Source of the DNA: Tissierellia bacterium
GTDB taxonomy: Bacteria > Bacillota > Clostridia > Tissierellales > Peptoniphilaceae
Assembly (NCBI GenBank): GCA_012728295.1
Contig: JAAYFJ010000022.1
Coordinates: 66,006-101,240, forward strand
Length of the DNA: 35,235 bases
Direction of reading: 5' to 3'
Part shown: one piece after another, positions 17,413 to 25,089 of the stretch
How positions within the stretch are numbered: position 1 is the stretch's first letter
How the letters are laid out: every line of letters begins with the position of its first letter
Made by a program: the position numbers and the translations under genes
The notes under the pieces: model-generated
What the model saw: the letters and a program-made list of their open reading frames with translations, nothing else
Told to the model about the DNA's origin: nothing
Databases searched by the model: none

Positions 17413-18918
17413 CTATTCTTTAATATCCTCAACTACAATACGCTCAGGGTGCAACATAGGATTTTTTGTATCAGGAAAGCTTATTCTAGAAGAAACACCA
17501 AGGATATCAGAAGGTTCCCAAATAAATAGCCAAGGGCATAGCTCGTCTAAACGCTGTTGCAATGCAGAATATGAAGGGAGCCTAATTTCGGGGTTTAAAA
17601 TTACATGGCTACTTTCAAGCATATTGTCCACGCCGGCGTCAGATAAAAAGCTGTAGTTTGCAGCTACCCCAGATAGATCCGTTTGGAAATGGAGTTGGAG
17701 CATGTCAGCCGGATCGGGACTTAACATCTGCACATTGTGAAGGTATAAATGATCCCTACCCTCCCTTAGCGCTTGGAAATAGGCTTGATCCTCATATCTA
17801 TTGATAGTCAACGTAAAGCCATAGCCTAGCCACTGTTGTTCCAACACTTTAGCCAAATCCTCCATGGCCTTGTCGCCTTTAGAAATCGCCAAAGTCAACG
17901 CCAAATCATCATAACCAGCAGAAGTCAGCATAGCTTTTCCCTGTTCTCTATTGTGGAAAGAGGTGGCAGGATTAGATTCGCTAAAAGAAGCTCCAGCGGG
18001 AATAACACCTCCATGGGCTTTTCCACCCATAAAAGAAGCGACCTCTTCAGGGTCTGTCAACAGACGTAAGGCTCTAGGTATTGTCAAGTCGTTCATGGGT
18101 TCCTTTGAAAGGTTAGCTCCAACTGCTATAAAATGAAGAGGCAAATCAAAAATCCACCGACCGTTTTGCAGTGGTCTTAGGGTTTGAGACGTATCTACAG
18201 ACGTAATTATTTGAATATTATCCTCCTCTAAAGCCTTAATTCTAGGCTCCTGCTCAGGAATGTTCCAATAAATAATGCCATCGTTCTTAACCTGATTCCT
18301 TAAATTAGGATTTACATCATAACTGACAAATTGCCCAGGACGCCATTCTTTCAATTTATATGGACCAGTTCCAATGGGATTTTGAGTATAGTTGTAATTT
18401 TCACCTAGATTATGATTTAATATACTAGTGGCAACAGTAGCTAGAGAAGTGGTTAAATCAGGCATAGGCTTTAAGGTAGTGAGTAAAATAGTATATTCGT
18501 CCTCAGCCTTAAGCTCATCTATATTTACACCATACAAAAGACTACCCCACATAGGAGATTCAGCAACTCTCTTTATAGTATAGATTACATCTTTGGCAGT
18601 CAACTGATCACCGTTATGAAACACTAGATTACGTTTTAATGTAAATTTATAGTTCAGTTCATCAATTAAATCCCAAGACTCAAGAGCATCAGGAACTAAA
18701 GCCCCTTGTTCATTGTACGTAAAGAGTCTGTGATATAGGGGAGCCGCAGTCATAAGGGAGACCTTATCCATGGTTTCCACAGGGCATAAACTGACGGGGC
18801 TATGTTCTAAAGCCACGTTCAACACTTTTTTTACATTAACTTTTTCTGGAAGTTCTGGAGCTTGCCCACATGAGCAAAGCAATATTATAACCAGAAATAA
18901 AGGTATTATTCGTCTCAT
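17413..18918 (-). CDS. Family 5 extracellular solute-binding lipoprotein (peptide/nickel type)
   Basis: A 501-residue membrane-anchored binding protein of the DppA/OppA/NikA superfamily. The N-terminus MRRIIPLFLVIILLCSCGQA is a lipoprotein signal with the lipidated Cys most likely in LCSC. The SBP_bac_5 signature region (YTIKRVAESPMWGSLLYGV, LLTTLKPMPDLTTSL, NPIGTGPYKLKEWRPG) is clear. Such proteins normally feed an ABC importer, but no permease or ATPase gene is adjacent; instead it is translationally coupled to the D-2-hydroxyacid dehydrogenase. It may use permeases encoded elsewhere. AGGAG precedes the ATG. Confidence 0.88.
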   Translation of the reverse strand: MRRIIPLFLVIILLCSCGQAPELPEKVNVKKVLNVALEHSPVSLCPVETMDKVSLMTAAPLYHRLFTYNEQGALVPDALESWDLIDELNYKFTLKRNLVFHNGDQLTAKDVIYTIKRVAESPMWGSLLYGVNIDELKAEDEYTILLTTLKPMPDLTTSLATVATSILNHNLGENYNYTQNPIGTGPYKLKEWRPGQFVSYDVNPNLRNQVKNDGIIYWNIPEQEPRIKALEEDNIQIITSVDTSQTLRPLQNGRWIFDLPLHFIAVGANLSKEPMNDLTIPRALRLLTDPEEVASFMGGKAHGGVIPAGASFSESNPATSFHNREQGKAMLTSAGYDDLALTLAISKGDKAMEDLAKVLEQQWLGYGFTLTINRYEDQAYFQALREGRDHLYLHNVQMLSPDPADMLQLHFQTDLSGVAANYSFLSDAGVDNMLESSHVILNPEIRLPSYSALQQRLDELCPWLFIWEPSDILGVSSRISFPDTKNPMLHPERIVVEDIKE

Positions 18919-19013
18919 AAGACTCCTTTCGAAGCGACAAAAAGTGCGCTTTCAATTTATAAAATAATCTGTTACAATAATAACCATATATTATTATAAG
19001 GGAGGAATATAGA

Positions 19014-19421
19014 TTGAACTTTTTTCATCGATATAAATGGGCAATAGTATTTTTCGGATTAGGAATAATCTTCACACTAGCTAGGTTTATCGTTGGGCCG
19101 AGCATACCAGAAGGATATACTAAGCTAGAAAAATCAGAAGTGGAAAGTGTATTAAATGCCGAAGGAGATAAGATTCTCATAGACTTAAGAGACAAACAAT
19201 CATATACACAAGGACATTTACCTAATTCCATATCCATAGCACCTAGAGAATTGACAGCAGCGCGAATGGAAGAATTGTCGGGAAATAAAACTAAACCCAT
19301 AATAGTTATGAGTGACACAGACAAAAGCTCTTCCAAAATAGCACTTAAGATAGGGCATACAGGCTATACAAAAGTATATGATTTAGGTGGATTTGAAAAT
19401 TGGAAACACATGATACCATAA
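19014..19421 (+). CDS. Membrane-anchored rhodanese-like protein lacking the catalytic Cys
   Basis: About 135 residues. The start is a TTG 8 bases after GGGAGG; no ATG is near. Residues 7-27 (YKWAIVFFGLGIIFTLARFIV) form one membrane segment, and the rest is a rhodanese fold: LIDLRDKQSYTQGHLPNSIS, then IIVMSDTDKSSSKIALKIG, then VYDLGGFENW. In active rhodaneses the loop after the central strand begins with Cys (VYCxxGxRS); here it reads VMSDTDKSS with Ser in that place, so sulfurtransferase activity is unlikely. The domain may bind or sense instead. Confidence 0.83.
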   Translation: MNFFHRYKWAIVFFGLGIIFTLARFIVGPSIPEGYTKLEKSEVESVLNAEGDKILIDLRDKQSYTQGHLPNSISIAPRELTAARMEELSGNKTKPIIVMSDTDKSSSKIALKIGHTGYTKVYDLGGFENWKHMIP

Positions 19422-19433
19422 ATCTTAAAGTAG

Positions 19434-19455
19434 AAAAACGCCGAGAGGCGTTTTT
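19434..19455. terminator. Bidirectional intrinsic terminator
   Basis: A 9-bp stem (19434-19442 with 19447-19455, loop GAGA) with T7 on the plus strand and T5 on the minus strand. It lies between the convergent rhodanese gene and the unknown gene at 19456. Confidence 0.9.
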
Positions 19456-19959
19456 TTATATATTATTGGGAGGGACCCTCTCTATTGCGCTAGAATTTAT
19501 TAATTCACCAAGAACGCCTTCCGCCATATCCATAATCAGCCACAGTTCTTCTCTGCCAGAAGCACCGCCTTGCAGTTGAACCGATAGAGTTGCACTACCA
19601 CCGTTGTTAATCAAGGTCATGTCAAAATTATTCAAACGCAAAATATACTCCTTAACCATAGGAGAAGATATTATATTAACAAATCTCAAAGAATCATCAG
19701 AATAAAAATCATATCTACTATCTAAAAGCAAATCACCAGTAGAACATGATGACAATCCAGCAGAGAGATATCCTCTGTCCGAAGACTTTTTAGAAAGCAT
19801 AGAAAACATGAAGTTCACCTTTGGAGTCAAAGGCACTTCAACAGCAGTAGTCAACACTTTTGACTCGCCATTACTGGCCACTGTTTCATAGATTCTACCA
19901 GGAAATCCCCAGGAACCCGTCCACTCTAAATCCAAAGTGGATACGTGAATAGCACTCAC
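19456..19959 (-). CDS. Protein of unknown function
   Basis: I do not recognise this 167-residue protein. It starts at GTG 19959 with AGAGGTGA upstream and ends at the shared terminator. It has no signal peptide or membrane segment. The sequence alternates short hydrophobic and polar stretches (VLTTAVEVPLTPKVNFMFSM, FDMTLINNGGSATLSVQLQG, EELWLIMDMAEGVLGELINS), suggesting a beta-sandwich-like fold with a helical C-terminal end. There is one Cys (SSCSTGD). It follows the flavodoxin-ferredoxin gene by 13 bases, so the two are one operon and may act together. Good RBS, codon use and operon position support a real gene. Confidence 0.72.
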   Translation of the reverse strand: MSAIHVSTLDLEWTGSWGFPGRIYETVASNGESKVLTTAVEVPLTPKVNFMFSMLSKKSSDRGYLSAGLSSCSTGDLLLDSRYDFYSDDSLRFVNIISSPMVKEYILRLNNFDMTLINNGGSATLSVQLQGGASGREELWLIMDMAEGVLGELINSSAIERVPPNNI

Positions 19960-19972
19960 GAAAAATCACCTC

Positions 19973-20833
19973 TTATTTAGTATATTCCGGTTGTTGCGGT
20001 GAGAAGTTTGTTCCACTCTCTACAAAGAAAACTGGACTTCTATGCAAGTCTCCATACATTGCCTCTAATTCCTCTTTATGATAAATATAATCCGCATCAT
20101 CAAAATACTTTGCATCTACGGGACATTTTTTTACACAGGCATTGCATTTAATGCAAATATTATGATAATTTCTAACGTTGTGATAATCTATTGCACCCAT
20201 AGGACAAGCCTTCACGCACAATTTACAATTTATACAAGCATCAGAAGTTTTAGGCTTAACCTTTCGGATATCAACGGAATTGCCATCTCTATCCCTGGGA
20301 ACGTAATAAGGCCTATAAGGACGCACTCCCGGCAGCTCAACTGTTAAAAAAGGCTCACCATTACGAATTCTATCAGCTAAAGATTCTGCCCACTTATCAA
20401 GAATATCCATATCAGACTCATCAGGTCTGTTTTTCCCTAAGCTATAGGAAAATGAATGCTCGCCAACAAAAGCCCCACCTGAAATTGTAGTTATTCCCGC
20501 ATCCTCCATCAAATCCTGCAGTTCCACCAAGGCATCATCAAAATTTCTATTACCATAAACGACCACAGGAACACCGAGAGCACCGCTGCCCTGTAGTTCC
20601 CTTAAAAATGGCAATAACACATTGGGAACCCTACCGGCAATGACAGGAACTCCCAAAATAAGCAAATCACCTTCTCCATATTTAGGAACTCTGACTCTCT
20701 CAGCAGGCAATGTGAAATCACGGTGCTCCACATCGTCTATTTTTAAAAGTACGCTAAGTTTTTTTGCAAGCCCCATAACAGTTTTTCTGGTATGGCCGGT
20801 CGGGCTGAAAAACATAGTACATATTCTATTCAT
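19973..20833 (-). CDS. Flavodoxin-like / 2x[4Fe-4S] ferredoxin fusion (EFR1-type)
   Basis: A 286-residue electron-transfer protein. The N-terminal half is flavodoxin-like, with the FMN phosphate-loop-like SPTGHTRK at residues 10-17 and VVYGNRNFDDAL near 91-102. The C-terminal part is a bacterial-type double-cluster ferredoxin with C200, C203, C206, C210 and C227, C230, C233, C237 (CINCKLCVKACP and CIKCNACVKKCP). This domain order is that of the EFR1 family found in anaerobes; its partners are unknown. The start MNRICT at 20833 has AGGAGG 6 bases upstream and is preferred to an in-frame ATG-like codon 18 bases earlier. Confidence 0.9.
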   Translation of the reverse strand: MNRICTMFFSPTGHTRKTVMGLAKKLSVLLKIDDVEHRDFTLPAERVRVPKYGEGDLLILGVPVIAGRVPNVLLPFLRELQGSGALGVPVVVYGNRNFDDALVELQDLMEDAGITTISGGAFVGEHSFSYSLGKNRPDESDMDILDKWAESLADRIRNGEPFLTVELPGVRPYRPYYVPRDRDGNSVDIRKVKPKTSDACINCKLCVKACPMGAIDYHNVRNYHNICIKCNACVKKCPVDAKYFDDADYIYHKEELEAMYGDLHRSPVFFVESGTNFSPQQPEYTK

Positions 20834-20908
20834 AACCATCCTCCTAACCATCTTCTAACACATTATATCACATTAAACAAGCATTTCGCAAAATGGTCGA
20901 AACGAGAA

Positions 20909-20939
20909 AAAAGCGAAAGCCTTAAGGGCTTTCGCTTTT
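20909..20939 (-). terminator. Intrinsic terminator of the PPC-domain gene
   Basis: A 13-bp perfect stem (20909-20921 with 20927-20939), followed on the minus strand by T-rich sequence. It lies 10 bases after the stop of the gene at 20949. Confidence 0.9.
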
Positions 20940-20948
20940 AGTAATATT

Positions 20949-21368
20949 CTAAAATTTGAACACGTTAATACCTGTAATATCACATTTCTGGCGCTCAATA
21001 GTACCATCCAATATGGTTATGGCAATTTCGCCTGTGCCACCGATGATACCAGACTTCAGGTGGCCACCCATTACTACGCCCTCCTCATCACCGATGGTAA
21101 CGTGGTAATGGCCGTAAAAATCACCATCTTTAGTGGTTATATTACCCAAAAGAGAAGTTAGTTCAAAAAACTGGTTAAAAGTAAGTATTTCATAGTTTCG
21201 CGTAGGCACGTCATAGACACCGATTTCAACGCTATCAAAAGCGCCTATGCCAGCAACGGTAGCCAGTTTTACATTTTCCTCACGACAAACTTTTTCAATG
21301 GAAGACACTAATTCTTCGCCATAATCCACCCTAAGCATAATAGTATTATCAAAACGACGGTATTCCAT
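20949..21368 (-). CDS. PPC-domain (DUF296) protein
   Basis: A 139-residue single-domain protein. The PPC/DUF296 fold is marked by IEKVCREENVKLATVAGIGA, FDSVEIGVYD and the His-rich YGHYHVTIGDEEGVVMGGHL, which in family members contributes to a metal-binding or trimer site. In plants the domain is linked to AT-hooks; the bacterial stand-alone form has no settled function, so a DNA-binding role should not be assumed. The start MEYRRF at 21368 is supported by AGGAGG; an upstream in-frame ATG would add 16 residues without an RBS. Confidence 0.87.
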   Translation of the reverse strand: MEYRRFDNTIMLRVDYGEELVSSIEKVCREENVKLATVAGIGAFDSVEIGVYDVPTRNYEILTFNQFFELTSLLGNITTKDGDFYGHYHVTIGDEEGVVMGGHLKSGIIGGTGEIAITILDGTIERQKCDITGINVFKF

Positions 21369-21479
21369 AATAACCTCCTTAGTTTTATTAAGACTCTCTG
21401 GTACATATGTTCCCAAAAACCATATAAATTATGCAAAAATAAATTGCCAATGAAATCATATACCATAGACGATATAGCC

Positions 21480-21508
21480 TTGATACAATAGTATCTTCAA
21501 GTTATAAT
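21480..21508 (+). promoter_or_regulatory. Sigma-A promoter for the MBOAT operon
   Basis: TTGATA (21480-21485) and a perfect TATAAT (21503-21508) with a 17-base spacer, 28 bases upstream of the MBOAT start codon. Confidence 0.8.
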
Positions 21509-21536
21509 GAATTGACGACTAAATAGGAGAAAAACC

Positions 21537-22964
21537 ATGGCAATACCATCTACAATGCTACTATACTTTTTAATAATCACATTGATTTGCTACTATCGAA
21601 TGCCAAAATCTTGGCAACCATCGATACTATTATTAGCAAGTTGGATGTTCTATGCCTCTTGGCAGCCGGGATATTTAATATTACTAGGATTTGGAATAGT
21701 AATAACAAGATATCTCGTATTTGCCATGGGAAAATCAGAAAACAAAAAGAAATACTTAATAGCGGGATTGACATATCACCTAGGAATATTGATACTATTT
21801 AAATATTTGAATTTTTTCAGCAAAACAGCAGCCATGATAGCAGGATGGACAGGTTTTTCTTGGGAACCTTGGATTAGTCCATGGATGTTGCCAATTGGCA
21901 TTAGCTTCTATACATTTGAAGCCATGGCAATGCTCATAGATACTTATAGAGGAAAAGTTGCACCAGCAAATATTATGGATACAGCCCTTTACTTAAGCTT
22001 TTTCCCTACGATTCTATCAGGACCAATAGAGCGAATACAGAGCATGAAGCCGATGATGAGAGAACCTCATCACTTCTCATTTACCCAGCTAAAAGCAGGA
22101 GCTGTACTAATGGCATATGGTGCTTGCAAAAAACTGGCAGTGGCAAACGTTTTAGCAGCAATAATTGCGCCTGTATTTGAAAATCCCAGTGGCTACGCAG
22201 GCTGGCCGGTAATCTTGTCAATGATAGGCTTTAGCTTACAAATATACTATGACTTTTCCGGATACTCAGACATGGCCAGGGGCATGGCAAAACTATTTGG
22301 CTACGAGATAATGGAAAACTTCAAAAAACCATATGGCGCCATATCAATGTCAGACTTTTGGAGAAAATGGCACATATCATTATCCACATGGTTCAGAGAC
22401 TATTTATATATTCCTCTAGGAGGAAATAGGGTAAGTCGTGTGAAGCGGTGGAGAAATCACATTATTGTATTTGGACTATCAGGCCTTTGGCATGGAGCAG
22501 CAGGACATTTTGTTTTTTGGGGCGCATATCACGGAGTGCTAATGGCGCTGGGCGATGTAAAAAGACAGATATTGCCGACAAAAGAAAGCACAACTATAAA
22601 AACGATATTGGCAAAAATTTGGACATTTATATTAGCCACAGTGGGATGGGTTTTTTTCAGAGCGGCAACTGTAAAAAATGGAATATTAATTTTAGTACAA
22701 GCCACAAAAAACCTTGGAGCAAGTCCAGGAGGGTGGATGTACGAAGTTGGGCTAACAGACATAAGTATATTGATGCTAGGGTTCACAATAGTACTACTAG
22801 GTCTAATATCGTATTTTGCAAAAGAAGAACCTGTTGAAGAGTATTTAATGAAACGAAATTATTATTTAAGAGCTATATTATTATATGCAATAATCTTTGC
22901 CACAATGCTATTTGGGAGCTACGGATATGAAGAGACAACGCAATTCATCTATTTCCAATTCTAG
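21537..22964 (+). CDS. MBOAT-family O-acyltransferase (AlgI/DltB-like)
   Basis: A 475-residue polytopic membrane protein that transfers acyl (usually acetyl) groups to extracellular polysaccharide or teichoic acid. About ten hydrophobic segments are visible. The AlgI/DltB hallmarks are present: PIGISFYTFEAMAMLIDTYR, SFFPTILSGPIERIQSMKP, IYYDFSGYSDMARGMAKLFG, FWRKWHISLSTWFRDYLYIP and the catalytic His H319 in GLSGLWHGAAGHFVFWGAYHG. It overlaps by 38 bases the next gene, its likely SGNH-type partner. The acceptor is unknown; no polysaccharide synthesis genes are adjacent. Confidence 0.93.
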   Translation: MAIPSTMLLYFLIITLICYYRMPKSWQPSILLLASWMFYASWQPGYLILLGFGIVITRYLVFAMGKSENKKKYLIAGLTYHLGILILFKYLNFFSKTAAMIAGWTGFSWEPWISPWMLPIGISFYTFEAMAMLIDTYRGKVAPANIMDTALYLSFFPTILSGPIERIQSMKPMMREPHHFSFTQLKAGAVLMAYGACKKLAVANVLAAIIAPVFENPSGYAGWPVILSMIGFSLQIYYDFSGYSDMARGMAKLFGYEIMENFKKPYGAISMSDFWRKWHISLSTWFRDYLYIPLGGNRVSRVKRWRNHIIVFGLSGLWHGAAGHFVFWGAYHGVLMALGDVKRQILPTKESTTIKTILAKIWTFILATVGWVFFRAATVKNGILILVQATKNLGASPGGWMYEVGLTDISILMLGFTIVLLGLISYFAKEEPVEEYLMKRNYYLRAILLYAIIFATMLFGSYGYEETTQFIYFQF

Positions 22965-23928
22965 GGAAACCATAAGATTAATAGTATTTCTTGTAGGCTT
23001 TGCCATATTGGCAGGCCTATTTGGCAAGGCGTTATTAAAAGTTAACAAAGAAGCCACCTATTATGCAGAAGAAAAATGGCAAGACTATTACAGCAAAGAG
23101 AAAAACTCCATAGATGCCATAATATTAGGACCGTCCACTGCATATCATACATTGGATCCAAATATATTGGCAGAAAGTGGAACAGAAGCATTTAATATGG
23201 GGAGCCCACTACAAAAACCAAAAGAGACATATCATGTATTGAAAGAACTATTAAAAACTCAAAAACCATCCTATATAATATATGATTTTTATTGGGGAGT
23301 ATGTAGTGACGAAAAATATTTAAATGCAAAACTATTTAACTACCAGCAAATGAAACCATCAGTAGAAAAGATTAAATACTTCCTCAATGTCTTTGAACCC
23401 GATCAATATGGCTATGCAGCCATGCCAATGATGGTATACCATAATAGCACAGAAAAAGTATTAGACGTATTAGCAAAAAGAGTGGATAATTTCCCAGAAA
23501 AGGAAGCATATCTGGCAAAATATAGAGGTAGAGGATTTGAAGCACAAAAGGAACAATGGGATGGAACAGTAGAGGGATTTGACCCAGAACAAACGGCAGT
23601 ACCAGAATTTGGCTGGAGTGAAAGCGAGCTAAAGTGGCTCGACAAAATCTATAAGCTATGTAAAAATAATGGAATTGAGCTGATTATGATAACCTCACCA
23701 CTTTCCATTGAATACATGGAAGCATATAATCAACACTGGTATAATTATGGAAATATTCATAAATTTATGGTGGACTGGACAGAGAAAAGAGGAATCAAAT
23801 ACAAAGACTACAATTTCCTGGACATAGGATTAAAACCAACAGACTATACAGATACACACCATTTAAATGAAAATGGAGCAAAGATAGTGACACAAGAATT
23901 TATTAAAGATTTTTCAATGGGGAAATGA
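22927..23928 (+). CDS. SGNH/AlgX-DltD-like extracytoplasmic partner of the MBOAT protein
   Basis: A 333-residue protein with one N-terminal membrane segment (IRLIVFLVGFAILAGLFGKA) and an extracellular domain. IILGPSTAYHTLDPNIL near residues 63-79 looks like the nucleophile block of SGNH hydrolases (G-x-S), and DTHHLNENGAKI near the C-terminus supplies the D-x-x-H catalytic pair. MBOAT proteins of this type work with such SGNH partners to complete acyl transfer outside the cell. ATG 22927 is chosen because GGGAGC lies 7 bases upstream; the longer frame from 22897 overlaps the MBOAT gene more and lacks an RBS. Confidence 0.85.
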   Translation: MKRQRNSSISNSRETIRLIVFLVGFAILAGLFGKALLKVNKEATYYAEEKWQDYYSKEKNSIDAIILGPSTAYHTLDPNILAESGTEAFNMGSPLQKPKETYHVLKELLKTQKPSYIIYDFYWGVCSDEKYLNAKLFNYQQMKPSVEKIKYFLNVFEPDQYGYAAMPMMVYHNSTEKVLDVLAKRVDNFPEKEAYLAKYRGRGFEAQKEQWDGTVEGFDPEQTAVPEFGWSESELKWLDKIYKLCKNNGIELIMITSPLSIEYMEAYNQHWYNYGNIHKFMVDWTEKRGIKYKDYNFLDIGLKPTDYTDTHHLNENGAKIVTQEFIKDFSMGK

Positions 23929-23931
23929 TAT

Positions 23932-23970
23932 TGTAGGAACGTGCTTTATCAGTTCCGAACGGATAAAAAC
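23932..23970 (+). repeat. Diverged TGTAGG-type repeat copy
   Basis: TGTAGGAACGTGCTTTATCA followed by GTTCCGAACGGATAAAAAC resembles, with mismatches, 24054-24090 (TGTAGGGAATGGTTTTATGT then ACTGAACAGATAAAAATA). Both share a TGTAGG start and a GAAC-x-GATAAAAA end, suggesting diverged copies of one small element. Confidence 0.5.
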
Positions 23971-23989
23971 AAAATTATATATTATTATC

Positions 23990-24014
23990 GGAAGGGGAAA
24001 CCCTTCCTTTTTTT
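23990..24014 (+). terminator. Intrinsic terminator of the MBOAT/SGNH operon
   Basis: GGAAGGG (23990-23996), loop GAAA, CCCTTCC (24001-24007), then T7. Confidence 0.92.
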
Positions 24015-24019
24015 GTTTT

Positions 24020-24180
24020 TGTAGGGCAAAACCCTAACTGAATACAAAGGGTTTGTAGGGAATGGTTTTATGTACTGAACAGATAAAAATATAATAATAA
24101 ACATTTAACAGGAACGGAGCAGCACAAGGCAGCTCCCTACAGAAAATCAAAAATGAATAAAACAAAGGTTTTGCCCTACA
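24020..24180. repeat. Nested small inverted-repeat (MITE-like) element
   Basis: The ends are perfect 14-bp inverted repeats, TGTAGGGCAAAACC at 24020-24033 and GGTTTTGCCCTACA at 24167-24180, spanning 161 bp. Inside is a second inverted pair, TGTAGGGA at 24054-24061 and TCCCTACA at 24134-24141 (88 bp). There is no coding capacity. No clear target-site duplication is visible. The layout suggests one small mobile or palindromic element inserted into another of the same family. Confidence 0.65.
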
Positions 24181-24189
24181 GCATAAAAA

Positions 24190-24213
24190 AATCGGGCTAT
24201 ATATAGCCCGATT
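24190..24213 (-). terminator. Intrinsic terminator of the stalk-domain gene
   Basis: A 10-bp stem of AATCGGGCTA with its complement, followed on the minus strand by T7, 10 bases after the stop codon. Confidence 0.92.
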
Positions 24214-24223
24214 ATTCACTTCA

Positions 24224-24856
24224 CTATTTTATTTTCTTTGTCAACGTAGCAGTTTGTGTGTCTTGGTTCCAGGACAAATCGTTGCCTGAGGATGGGTGTT
24301 CTCTAGTCATTCCCAAAGTCTCTGCCAAAACTCCCAGCGACACATATAAGCGGTCATCTACCAACTGTGGCGCCGTGTTTGTAGGTATCATTTTACCGTT
24401 TAACTCCATGTCTCCGGTGTCTATATTGACGGTAATCGTATTTTTTGCATCTGAAAAGGTTGCAATGCGTTTGTCGTTATTATAGCTTACTTCCATTTGC
24501 AGAGCTTCTGCGGCATATCTTAACGGAAGCATCATGCGGTTTTCATAAATATATGGTGGTGCATCCATTATGGTTCTACCAAAATTGGTACCATAAGAAT
24601 TATCCCCTATTGTAAAGGTAATAATAAGTGTGTCTAAGTTATCATACGCTTCTTTCACAGGATCTTTTGCTGCAGCTACAGGCTTGTCAGCAATGGCAAC
24701 TCCATATTCTTCTTTTGGTTTTACAGTATTTTCCTCCACCGGAGGTTTTGGTGGGCAAGTGCCTCATCCCGCATATGCGCCAGGGGCAAATATACTACAT
24801 AGAACAAGAGAGGATAATATAAAAGCCATTCCTCGTTTCAACTTTTTTACATTCAT
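24224..24856 (-). CDS. Secreted copper-amine-oxidase-N (stalk) domain protein with in-frame UGA; candidate selenoprotein
   Basis: ATG 24856 has a strong GGAGG 6 bases upstream and opens a signal peptide (MNVKKLKRGMAFILSSLVLC, then SIFAPGAYA). The frame meets TGA at codon 31 (24764-24766) and then continues without a break into GTCPPKPPVEENTVKPKEEY and a copper-amine-oxidase N-terminal-like 'stalk' domain (PPYIYENRMMLPLRYAAEAL, DDRLYVSLGVLAETLG), ending at 24224. If UGA is read as Sec the product is 210 residues, and after cleavage at AYA-G the mature end would be G-U-G-T-C-P-P-K, a UxxC redox motif. Eighteen bases after the UGA is a perfect 5-bp stem with a GGU loop. Alternatives are a nonsense mutation, or internal initiation at GTG 24739, which has no RBS and loses the signal peptide. 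The gene is divergent from the glycine reductase operon. Confidence 0.72.
24733..24745 (-). promoter_or_regulatory. Candidate bacterial SECIS hairpin of the stalk-domain gene
   Basis: On the minus strand CCTCC-GGT-GGAGG, a 5-bp perfect stem with a 3-base GGU loop, begins 18 bases after the UGA. The grdB UGA is followed 13 bases later by a stem of the same size with a GGA loop. The bases from UGA onward (TGAGGCACTTGCCCAC) match grdB (TGAGGCACCTGTACAC) at 13 of 16 positions. Confidence 0.6.
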
Positions 24857-25061
24857 TTTCTTCCTCCAAAATATTATTTTTTTATGCTAGAGTATTATGT
24901 AATTCTATAATTATATCATTTGTTATTAATTTCATCTATATTTCATAACAAAAAATAAATTAAAATTTTCAGTAATCCAGCTTATTAGAGGCATATGAAA
25001 AATATTCGCATTTTTTTAACAATTTTTGCAAAAAGGTATTTTCTTTCTAATGCAAATGTTG

Positions 25062-25067
25062 TATAAT
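25062..25067 (+). promoter_or_regulatory. Probable -10 box of the grd operon
   Basis: TATAAT lies about 20 bases before the glycine riboswitch. The region 16-18 bases upstream (TTTTCT-like) is a poor -35, so the promoter may need an activator. From 24881 to 25060 I see only AT-rich sequence without other features. Confidence 0.5.
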
Positions 25068-25089
25068 GACATTGTAAATTAATATAGTG

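Noticed and set aside
23932-24180. CRISPR array
   Set aside because: The repeats are few, inverted, irregularly spaced and without spacers or cas genes.
24224-24739. Stalk-domain gene starting at GTG 24739
   Set aside because: This start has no RBS and drops the signal peptide, while an in-frame ATG at 24856 has a strong RBS and signal peptide; the UGA-readthrough model fits better.
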